Notes under the pieces: generated by a model | Database searches by the model: none | What the model was told of the DNA's origin: nothing | Seen by the model: only the letters and a program-made list of their open reading frames with translations | Program-made: the position numbers and the translations under genes | NCBI GenBank assembly: GCA_009760855.2 | Contig: WPIO01000126.1 | Coordinates: forward strand, 614,001-678,000 | Source of the DNA: Cristatella mucedo | Taxonomy: Eukaryota > Bryozoa > Phylactolaemata > Cristatellidae | Direction of reading: 5' to 3' | DNA: 64,000 nt | Part shown: positions 10,101 to 21,700 of the stretch, piece by piece | Layout of the letters: each line of letters opens with the position of its first letter | Numbering within the stretch: position 1 is the stretch's first letter

Positions 10101-13100
10101 TTGAGGTAGTGAGTAGCGTGGAAGTAGCAGCTCAGGCCTGCTGAAAAAGATGAGCCATCGTCGGCAGCAGGAGAATAGTTGTCGTTTCGTGGAAGCAAGT
10201 TCCACAGTCTAGGACCTGCAGAGCTAAAGCTTCTGTCGCCAACGGTCTTTAAGCGGAGGAATGGAACAGCTAATTTATTGTCCATACAGGACCTGAAGGC
10301 ATGAGGAGGCTGAAACTGGTGCAGCAGTTCAGCTAGATACAAAGGAGCCAAGCCGTGGCGGGCCTTGTGGGTCAGCGTAAGAACTTTGCTCTGTATCCGT
10401 TGATTAACCGGCATCCATCCTAGCTCTTTTAGCAAAGGAGACACGTGCTCAAATCTCTGGGACTTGAAAACTAGCCTTGCAGCCATATTCATAGTCAGCT
10501 GCAGTGACCTAATAGCTTTCTTTGGTAGCCCAGCCAAAAGGGAATTACAATAATCAAGCCGAGACAGTACTAAGGAGCTAGTTAGATTTTTTACAAGCAA
10601 CTGTGGGAGACAGCTTCTAATCTTGGATAGGGATCGGACGTGATGGCTATCTGTAGAAGCAGTCTTCTGAATAAAGCTTTTGAAATTGAGGCAGCTGTCG
10701 AATACGACACCTAGATTACGAGCACGTGGTGAAGGTCGCACAATAGCATCGCCTATTTGTAATGTAATGTATCTTCGTCAGTAACTCCACAAAGTCATAA
10801 GGACCACGTTGGTGTTACGAGGGAGAGTTTTGTATAGCGCACTCACAGCCTAAGCGGCTTTCGGTACGCATTCGGTAGCCAACAGACTTCGTCTCACGCA
10901 ACAAAGAGAAAGTGGGAAGCATAGCAGTCAGGAGAGCAGTTGAGGTAGTGAGTAGCATAGCTCGGCCTCACCTCTTTTTTCAAATGTCGCACGCTACCAA
11001 CGAGAGCGACTAAACAGCGCTGCCGACCCTGGTAGTCAACAGGAAGTAAGCAGTTCGATAGGATAGCGCCACGTCGGGAGGGAGGCGGGAAGAGTGGATC
11101 GCTCGGGCGCGCTTTTCGTCGAACCGCCTCTTCCGCCTGCCGCACCGCGCGCGTGCTCCGCTGCGAACTCGTTCGGTTGTGGCGCACGCGGTGCGGCAGG
11201 TTCAGGTCAGTTCAGGACCGCTGAAAAAGATGTGCCATAGTCGGCAGTTGGAGAGTTGTTGTCGTTGCATAAGAATTGTGGAAGCGAGTTCCACAGTATT
11301 TGAAGACCAAAGCCTTTTAATCCAGCCACACGCTTAGGGTGTCCTATGAGCAGCAGTTCGGTTTCATCATCATTTAATTTCAGGAAGTTTTCCGACATCC
11401 AGGATCGAATATCGGCAAGGCAAGCATTCAGTTGCTGCAGCAGACTCCGACGGTTTAAATGACAAATACAACTGAGTATCGTCAGCATAAAAGTGATACC
11501 CTATTCAATGGGCCTTAATTACATTTCCCACAGGTTGTATATAAATGAAGAACAGTAAGGGACCGAGTACAGACCCTTGAGGGACTCCACAGGTGACCCT
11601 TCTCGTGTGAGAGACCTGACCTCCACAAGAAACGGATTGAACACGATCAGACAAGTACGATTTAAACCACGCCAGTGCTTCGTCTGCCAGACCGATCGTT
11701 GTTCTCAATCGTTCAAGCAGAACATCATGATCAATGGTGTCGACGGCAGCAGGCAGATCTAGCAGAGCTAGGGCAGTGACATTCCCGTCGGCGTTGCCAA
11801 GTAGAATGTCGTTGTTTACACGGAGAGCAGTTTCACTGGAGTGCTGCCTTTTGAACCCTTTTGATTGAAATGTTTCTGACATTTCATTATTTTCAATATG
11901 TTCAACCAGCTGCTTAGCAACAATTCTTTCAAGAATCTTTGACAAGAAAGGAAGAATGGAAACTGGGCGATAGTTTACAAGAACCTCTGTATCTAATCCA
12001 GGCTTTTTAATTTATTAATCACTAAGTGTGCATGGTGTGGCATCGTCACTCATTCTGTTTAGAATGAAGTAGGGTCCACCTCGGTTTTTGAGTACCTCCT
12101 GCACAAAGCAGGGCATCGAACCTGTCAGCCACTAAATAGTTTCGTTGTATGTACTTGCCTTGGGGTCATTATCTTGCTGAAAAATTAACCTGTCGCCCAG
12201 CAGTCGTCGGGCGAAACGGAGTATCAATCTTTTGAAGCACGTCCACATCAACACTGCTGGCCCCTGTGCCAGGAATGCGATGCAGCACTACACGTACTAT
12301 GCGCGCCAGAAAAAGACCCCCGAGCTGCCACAATCCCGACACCACTTACCATACACGTGCGCTACAAGCAGCGTCATCCTCTGTACTCCTTCCTTAATTG
12401 TGCTTCTGCTTACTCGAACCTGCCCTTTTTTAACTGATTTGAGTTGAAATTTACTTTCATCTGTCCAATAAACCAATCACCAATCCTCATGCATCCATTG
12501 GACCTGGCGTTTGGCCCAGATAACAGCTTTTCAGCTTTACCCCCCTCCCACACAACCCTTGGGTCCCTGCAATGGCTTCCAGGGGCTGTGGTAGCTTGGC
12601 CAAGCAGGCCTTCCAGTGGCGTAGTGCAGCCATCTTCAGCAAATGGTCCTCATGTCTCGACGTACAGCTCTGGCGGCTTGCCTGCTGTTGGCCAGGGGGC
12701 CCTTCCCAGTGTAAGAAAAATCCTAGCTGCTTAAACAGCCTCTTTTTGCATAGCGACAGAAGAGCCTTGACGGCTATCACCACCGCTTGCAGTGGCGATA
12801 AAGGACCGCCCACCACAGGAATCGAACCCACGACTTCGGGACCGAGGTCATGAAAGCAACCGCCTTACCTAGTGTGCCATCACAGCTCACCAAAGTATAC
12901 TCGGCTAGATGCTTACACCTGACACAACCTTCGCTCAGTCCGAGTGCTCGAGCGATCTTCCTATTGCTTGCTGCAGCCCTGTTTTTGAAAAGGCTAGCAG
13001 AGAATCTTTAGGAAAGTCACTGTGTTTCCAGCCTTCGACATGCTGCAGTGGCAACGGATAGTGCCCTATTGACCAGAAATGAAATTAAAAACAGGTAGGG

Positions 13101-16100
13101 AGGTCGGGAATACAGTGAGCAGTGATGGCATACTAGGTAAGGCAGTTACTTTTCCCGACCTCAGTCCCGAGGTCATGGGTTCGAATCTTTCGGTGGGTGA
13201 TCCTTTATTGCCTCTGCAGGCGGCGGCGGTGGTAGCCGTAAAGGCTCTTGGGTCGCTATACAAAAGAGGCTGCTAAATCAGCAAGTATTCAACTCGAACG
13301 CAAACGTATTTACGAGGGTGAATAGGTGCCACTATCAAGCCGCTATCCCATCGATTGATTGTCTCGCTCTTCATCTAACAGTACTAAAAACATGTGCATG
13401 AGGTGTTTCAATGCTTTTAATCATCACAACTAATGTTATACATGTACTAATGGGTACTCACATCAATAGGAGGTCGGACCGCCCCTGTTATTTATAACTT
13501 CCTGTATTCACCTGGGCATTGACTCAGCCAGCTTTCAGCAAACATCAGGACAAATGCAATCCCACAGAAATGCTTGAGCCGACCAAAGAGCGGAACTCAG
13601 CGGAAGACGAGATAATTTTTTCAGCTCTAAGTGAGACCTCCAAACTGTTCCACGATGCTCAATAGGGCTGAGACCAGGAGATTGGCTTGGCCAACTAAGC
13701 ACTCAGACACCTGGATCGGCGAATAACTGCTTCGTGACCCTTGCAGTATGCTCGGGATCATGATCCATTTGCCAAACGTAGTCCTCTCCCAGAAGAGCTC
13801 TGATACAGGGCATGTCAACATTGTTGACGATGTCCATGAACACGTTCCGGTCCATAATCCCGTTGATTCAGTGTAAGTTCCTACGCCGGAAGCCAAAAAA
13901 CAAGACCAAACAAGCACACTTCCACCTCGTATTTGAGCATAGACTGCAAGCAGTCTGGGTGGTACTCTTTGCCTTTTCATCGACTGACGAAATTCCTTCG
14001 CCTGCCATCTCAGTGGACCACGAATTTACTTTCATCGGTCCATAGAATACGGCTCCAGTCGGCAGCTGTAAAGTGGGCGTGGTCACGGACCCACTGCAGA
14101 TGACACTTTCGTTGTCGCGAATTAATTAATGGCTTGTGTTGACAAACTCTTCTGTAAAAGCCGTGCTCTGAAAGCCTTCTACGAACCGTATCAACACTTA
14201 AAGCCTTGCCAGTGGCCTCTTCAAAAGGCTTGGAGAGAGAGCGAGCTCGAAGCAGTGCTTTCCTTCGACCCAGTGCAGCCAGTTTTAGCAGCCAGTTTTA
14301 GCAGCCGGTCATCCCTTTTTGTCGTCGAACATGAGCGGCCGGAGCGAGGTAAGACGTCCATGCTATAGCCCTGAAAATACTTCTGCAGGTCATACCTGAT
14401 AGATTCCTCACTTATGCCAAGCTTGCGTGCCACCTTCACGTTGCTAAGACCCATCTTGTGATAGGCGGCGATTTGGCCTTTCATTTTGCTATTTAACTCC
14501 TTTGTCTTTCCCGTGGCAGATAAGCCCTGTATGAGCAGGTCCACTCGAATGGCGCGGTCAGTAAGTGCAAAAATAACTCCTCCTGCGCATAAGTGCATGC
14601 GCAAAAAAATCGTTGGCCATAGGGATTGCAATTAAGACAATCGGACAAGTCAAAACTTGGGTCTTACCATTTTTAAAGGTAAGATCATTCCAGGCTACCG
14701 TGGTGTTTTAGTTTCTAAGAGTTATCCTAAACACGGCCATCGATAGCAAGACCTTTTTTATGTAATAAATCGGGTTTAGGTAAGAGCCGGCCCACACAGG
14801 TGGGGGACCTCCGAGAACAAACAGTTACTAAGTAAATGGTGTCTAATGCACCTCGTACATATTTTTGTGTGTGAGCGTATATTTATCTTGCACACTTTCG
14901 TGCATTGAAACAAATAGCACATATATTTTCTTAAAGGTTTGATTCTGAAAAAGCATCGTGATTTTAAAAACGGTGCACCAATGCCCTGAGATCAGTCATT
15001 TTTGTTGGTTTAAATCCTATGTACCTTGCCACACGGTGCTATCCATCATTCCGGTTGCTAAGGACGTCACTACAGAGCCGTCGAGCTGCTTTCAGACCTT
15101 ACAGCTTCGGAATTAGGACTATCCCTGATTGCATAAATACGTATAGCCCTGAGTGTAGTAGATGTCACTTGCCAACAAACGTCCAGTGAGCTTTTAGAGT
15201 ATGGCATACCCCAGGGATTCCTTTTACATCCACTTCTTTTCATGTTTCATACTCTCACTTGCTAATGCAATCGCCAAGCGCAATCTAGGTTTTCACTTGT
15301 ATGCAGTGAACACGCTTGTGCTTTGATCAGCCCTTGTCCTCCAATGTCTCAAACTCTCTCAGCTCCCTAACAACAACATGCACTGCTGACATTCGCACTT
15401 AGATAGGAGCAAACTTTCTCAAATCGAACGACGATAAAACCACCATACTAATTATGAGGCAACCAAGAGTTACTCAGAAACTGGCAAATCGAACCCTCCA
15501 AATGGGCTTAGCTGGCATCTAAGACCCATCTCCAAAATCTTCCAAAATGACTTTTTGTCAGATGGACAAATCAGCACAGCAGTTAAGTCTGCCTACTTTC
15601 ACCACCGTAATATGGTAGCCATTCGGGCTTGCGTAGATAAGGACACCAAGCCCAAGTTGGCCCGAGCATTCATGACATACCGACTAGACTTCTGCAACTC
15701 ACTCACTCGTAGGTCTTCCTGCCCGTGCAATAAGATGCTTACAGTTGGTGCAAAACTTGGCAGCTATGCTTGTCTGTCGTAAATGTCAAAGCTGCCCTGC
15801 TCGCCAATATTCACTGGCTGCCTATCAAGCAGTCCATCTACTTTTCGACACCCTTGAAGACAACGCCTTAAGTGACTATGCTCTAAAAGCCTGGAGCTCA
15901 CTACAGACTGACATGTCATCACCTCCTGATTTTACAACACTCAAAAGCAAGCTGAAAACCTACTTGTTCCTCGAAGCCTTTGCTCCGTCTGAGTGAATTG
16001 TCGTTTGCATGCTCGCGTGTTCACAAAGCACGCACGTCTTGATGCAAAAGGGGTTTGCTTTCGCTTTTTATAGCACCCCGGTGAACTTGCCTTTTAATTT

Positions 16101-17948
16101 GCAAACTTTGAGTGCTTACCTGTAGGTGGGTTAGCGCATGTCACTAGCTAGGGCTCCTACTAACCAACGGTCTTGAGTGCCTTTTTGTGTGCTTTTGCAC
16201 GCTTTCAATACATGATACTTGAGTACCATTTCATGCTTATCTAAGCACAATACCTTGCTTTTTATTAACTCTTGGTTATTGCTTCTCTTGCAGCGAGATC
16301 CAAAGCGCCTAAATAGCGATTCGGTTTTTCGGGGCACTACAAAAAGATATACTGCTATTATTTTAATGTCTTAAAGTCTCGACCAGCCCAGATTTATTGC
16401 TGAACCAACCTGCCACTTCGGTTTCATATTTTTCAAGGTTTTATACATACAGTATATCGGATGCACAAGTCGAGGCACGTAAATGAGGTATCTAAACATC
16501 AAACTGCCAGCGCTGTCTTGTTGTGTCATCTAGCAGCTCCCAAGCAATGCTCACTGTCAATGTATAGAGACTATTTAGGATGCACTAAAATCGCAGAGAA
16601 CTACCACACACAAACAAAAGAAGCGTTATAACGAAGTCACACTTCCAACCAATAAAGATCAGTCGATTCAGCGACTCCATCTTACATTGCGGCCGAGAAG
16701 CCTTAGCGGCTTGCACCCAGCTCACAGTGGGCAGCAAAGAACTCCCACTTTGCGATGGGGGGCGTGCCCCGGGGGGGGTGTGCCGGAGGGGGGCAGGACG
16801 GGGGACCACGATCTGGGAGGTGGCCGTGAAGTGCCGAACGCCTTACTGCTGGACTCAGCCGCTGCGGCATAAAAACCGGGGCCTTGCAAGCGACCACGAG
16901 CTGACGGGGGGGGGCCAACCTCACAACGATGCCCCACTTACCAGAAAGAACTTCTCGAAGGCCTCGATAAACGTACTTCGAGCAGCCAGATCTTCGGCTA
17001 GCTGCACCCAGCCGCCGACCAGAACGTGCAGCAAGCTGTCGTCTAGAGAGCGGTCGCCCAACACGTCCAAGATTCCGACGAAAACGGACGCGCCCTCCTT
17101 CAAGCCGGCGGCCACTGTCAATCAAACGTCATCTGATCAGCTACTGGAGTCTGTGGAGCACGTCAATTCAAGCAACAGCAAAGCCAAGTCAAATCAGTCA
17201 CCGATGAGTCATGGGCTCGGGTCCTGCTGCATGCGATTGGCAACCGCCTGCTGCATGCGATTGGCAACCGCCTGCTGCAATCAGGGTGAAAGGTCTCGCC
17301 TATAACCACAGAGCCGAGGCTGCTGCTGCAGCCACTCTTTACGCAGGGAATGAACAACTGGACAATTACACGAAGCAGGCTATTGCTTTGCGCTAGTTGA
17401 TTTGGGGCTGTTCAACGATCGGGGCACAAGGCCTCCCGAGGAGAAGACAGACATGCAGAACCTAGCGGCGAGCGCCAGCGCCAAAAGCAATCGGGAGAAT
17501 TGCAGGGTAGTCTCTCAAAGCAAAGGCCGCTGTTAATATCGACGCCTAAGTCAGCCAATAGGGGAGAGGATGGGTTGGTGGCAGAAGAGAGCGGTGCCAT
17601 AAGTTAAGATGGCGAATGCAGCTACAGCCGAAAGGCATCATTTATGCAAATCATGAGGATAGTCGTCAGTCAGTGCCCAGTCTGCCCGTGCCCGTCCTGT
17701 GAGGCTCACGAAGCTAGGCGAGTCGAGAGCTAATCGCTGCTTAGCAGCCGTCATGCCAAGAACGATCAAGCCGCCTGTCAACCACACAGCACATGCAGGC
17801 TGAGTGTCAACGAGGAATATTGCAACGCCACGTGTGTGAGCAACCATAGGATCGTGTTTTCTATAAATAATCCAAATAACCGATATGCTACGTGGTAAGC
17901 GCATCACATTTAAACGTGTGCACTCACGCATACAGCGAGGTCGAGGCC

Positions 17949-17980
<32 letters not shown>

Positions 17981-18026
17981 GGAGAGAGACAGAGACAGAG
18001 AGAAGGAGAGAGACAGAGACAGAGAC

Positions 18027-18068
<42 letters not shown>

Positions 18069-18762
18069 ACAGACAGACAGACAGACAGAGAGGGAGAGGA
18101 GCTGCCAGGTGCCGGCAGGCTGCGCTGCAGCTAGAGAAACTCTAATTCTGAGCGAGCCTGCAGCAAGAGCGAAGCCGGAGCAGACACGCAGCAACCGAGC
18201 TCCGACAGATGCTGCAGCCAGGGGGCAGGAGGGGAGGGGTGATCGTGCACGCACCGTGCACGGCAAAGTAGATGGCGATGGCTGCTCCAGCCGGATTGGT
18301 GCCTGTCAGCCCTGTGACAGTTGTGGGTGGAGGCAGGCCTCCTGCACCTTTCGCTTTGGCAGATGCGTCTCCGGGCAGCCGCGACATCAGCTGTCGCACG
18401 TTCTCACTCACGACCATGGACAGCAGAGATGGCATTACGGTCACAACAAGGCTCGAATCCTAAAATGGTGTGCAGGCACAGGCAGTGGTGTTGCACACAC
18501 TGAGTTGTTGTGGGAGGGGAGGGTAACCAAAGCGCTCGAAATGCTGCATATCACTCGCACAATCAGTGCCAGCCTGAGTTGCTTCCTACTTCAGTGAGAG
18601 ATGTTAGTGTGTAGATGTAAATGGCTGTCAGTCATCTGGGAGCACTTAAATTATGGGGAACCTCAAGGTGCTGAGGTTCCCCATAATTTAAGTGCTCCGG
18701 GATGCCGTTGTCCGAGGCTTGCGAACGGTCAGCCTGAAGATTGCGCCGGTCAGCCTGTGCAG

Positions 18763-18797
<35 letters not shown>

Positions 18798-21700
18798 ATC
18801 TAATGCGTAAAGCTGCCTTGCAGATGCATTCAGCTTGATATGACCCGACAGCCTTCTGCATGGGACACGTAGCGGACTCTGGCTATTCCAAAGCACTACA
18901 AGCGAATCAAACCGTCCTAAATCTGCACACTACGACTGCGTACATGAACCTCTATTTGTTCGACACCGGCACTTCGCTTCTGTTGTATTAAGGCTCCGCT
19001 GCTAAGGCACCTTTGCCATCTCACCGATTCTTGCGCATCTACGCATCTGGATCTGAGGGCCTCGTATGTTCTATTCTCGTCCTGGGTATTGACGGCACGG
19101 CTGCCCGTAACCTGCCCGGGCGTGCGCCACCTTCAAAGAGCTCCACTAGAATTCGCCTGTGCAGCCAGATTCTGGCTGGCTGGCTCTGGTGGCACCTACC
19201 GCGGGGCTGCAGCGAGTTTCGCACGCAACGACGCCACACGACGAGCAAGCTTACCAGCTGGGGCTCCTTCAGCAACTGGCTGTCCATCATTGACCAGGCG
19301 CCGAGTCCGAGCTGCAGAAGCCGTACCATTAGCACCATGTCCTGATTGTCCTACAGTCAGCGCCCACCAGGCCGTCGAACGCCGAGCAGCAAGAGCGAGC
19401 CGAGGCTCTCGAGGGCGCGAGGAAGCGCGCCAGCTTGCGCACACGAAGCGAGCGCAGAAGGGGAGCAAACTCGCTGAGCCGAATGAGTCAAGCGAACGGC
19501 AACACCTTCCATTTTCACCGCGCCCTGAGCTGTAGGTGAGGGGGGCTAGGTAGAAGAGGGGGGGGAAGAACAGGCTCAGAGAGGGGACAAACTCACCCGA
19601 GGTAAGCCGTCGGTGGCGGCGAGCTGCTGCTGCAGCAGCTTCACGATGGTCAAGCAAACGGTGTGCATTGCATACGGATCGCACAAGACCATGGCGAGGT
19701 CACTGCCAACGAAGAAAATTTGGGGGAGAGGTAAGCGAATGATGCGAGCCCACGGCTCGCTCATGGCACGGCCGCGAAAGCAGCGTGCTAAGCGACAGAC
19801 CTCCAGCTCGTCGCCGGGTGGGGGGGGGTGGGGCGCGGTTGCTCGCGCCAAGGAGGACCACCGTTCCTGGCGAGGTGGCCGCTCCGCACGCGCACTCCGC
19901 CAAGGCGGCAGGTCTCTCACCCGAGCACTTGCTCCTGCCCACGACGCACGCTCTCCAGGAAGCCGTGCAGCTCGCGCGCCCTCTTGGGGTCCACAATGCC
20001 GTCTCGCACGCAAGCATCCAGGCACCAGGCGAACTTGTGGCTGGGGTCGAGCGAGCAGACCGTCTGCACGTCGCCGTCGTGCAGCGCCATCAGCAGCTCC
20101 ACGCGCAGCGCACAATAGTGGGCGTTTCGCGTGCGCACGAACAGCGTGCGCAAAAACTGCAGCATCATGTCGTACAGGTATATGTCGGAGCCGATCATTT
20201 CGACGAGGCTTCGCACGATCGCCTCCTGTCGGCGAGATCGTGGCGACATCGCGAATAAACCGCCTGTCGCCGCCGCCACTGCGGCGGACGCGGCTGCAGC
20301 AGTCGCTGGTGGCGGCTCGGAACTGCCCGAGTCGTCAATGGCCAAGAGTCGGCGACGGCGAACGAGAGCGTACTCGTTCAGTAGCGTCGAAACCTCTTGA
20401 CCGAACAGTGCCTGATTTCGCGACCATATCTGTCGCTTCACTTCGATTGACGTGACTTTGTAAATGTCCGGATCCTTTTCTATCTGGCAAGAGAAGACGC
20501 GCTACTTCCACAGCCGCGAGAGTGCCGTCATGCGGCATGCGGTAGGCACTGAGAGAAAGCTCTGCTGCTTGACGACCGCCTGTGCAGACTTTCGGATGTC
20601 AAAGTAACTGAAGCTGGCGAAGACCTATGTCGTGTCTAGTGGAAGGAGGCAGCAGTTAGCTAGAGAGTTTGCATTCGGTGCAGCAGGCCATGGTTCGACT
20701 GCCGAGAACGTGTCGCTCTCTTGTAAGAAGAAAGGGCACGTGACAACTCAGTGACGGTTCAGCTAAGTCTATAGGCAAGCTAGGCTCTCGGCCTAGCTTT
20801 ACTTGTGCCACGTCCTACGTTGGCATGAAAACTTTGCGCACCCTTGGAATCAACACAAATCTCGGACAAAGCAGTGCTTTACAAAATCGAGCAAACAAAT
20901 AACTTTCAATCGGTAGAATTAACATGAAGAAGTAACACATATTGCAAACTGCACGTGCTGCGACCTTGGTCTATTGCGTATTGGGTGTGGAAAAAATCAA
21001 AGGAAACTTATTTGGCGGGTTCGAAAACAGCTGCAGCTTTCTAGCGATAGTTTTCCATGGCAACATCTAAACACGGCGACGCAAGAATGTTAGATGTGTC
21101 AAACATCCCGCTATCAAAAAAATGCATCTAAATTACTGTGCCGTGCCGAGTGCTTGTTCAGGAATCGGTAAAGTTTGAGACGTCAAGTTTTATGTGTGCA
21201 AAGACGTAGAGAAGACCTCGTTTGAGACGCGGCTACATGAGTCTTGGCTAACACCCGAGACTCCAAAACCAATAGTAATAATAATAATAATGCTATTGAT
21301 AAAGTGCCCTCAGAGAACTCAATCTCTTTCTAGGCGCTTCACATTTGCTGCAATGCGATCTCAATGAATTAAAAAGCTTCATTTGAGATCACGAGAAAGT
21401 AGTCCAGTGCAGCATATGCACTTGGCAAACTGAGAGACATGGGACCATGGAAATAATTCAATAGAATTAAGAATCTAAAAAGTTCTTTGATGCATTGCTT
21501 ATCAGAAAATGTTGTTGGGTATTTTTTTTAATTTCCTCGATTTCTTGCAATCGTTTTGAGCCACGACAGGCCTATAGTTGCGCATACTTGTGCTAGCATG
21601 CTTCAAACCCTTGATGATGGCTGAGAAAATGTGCAAAGTGGTTGTTGCTACGAATATTTTAAGAAAGGACACTATGTGAATCCAGTAAATATTACTTTGG

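Noticed and set aside
11577-11762. plus-strand ORF within the LINE
   Set aside because: Shadow of the minus-strand reverse transcriptase frame.
17885-18266. long ORFs on both strands through the GA repeat
   Set aside because: Low-complexity Arg/Glu or Leu/Ser translations of the microsatellite inside NELF-B intron 6.
19613-20455. 280-codon plus-strand ORF
   Set aside because: It lies opposite NELF-B exons 3 and 4, whose minus-strand frame is clearly conserved; it is a shadow frame in GC-rich coding DNA.
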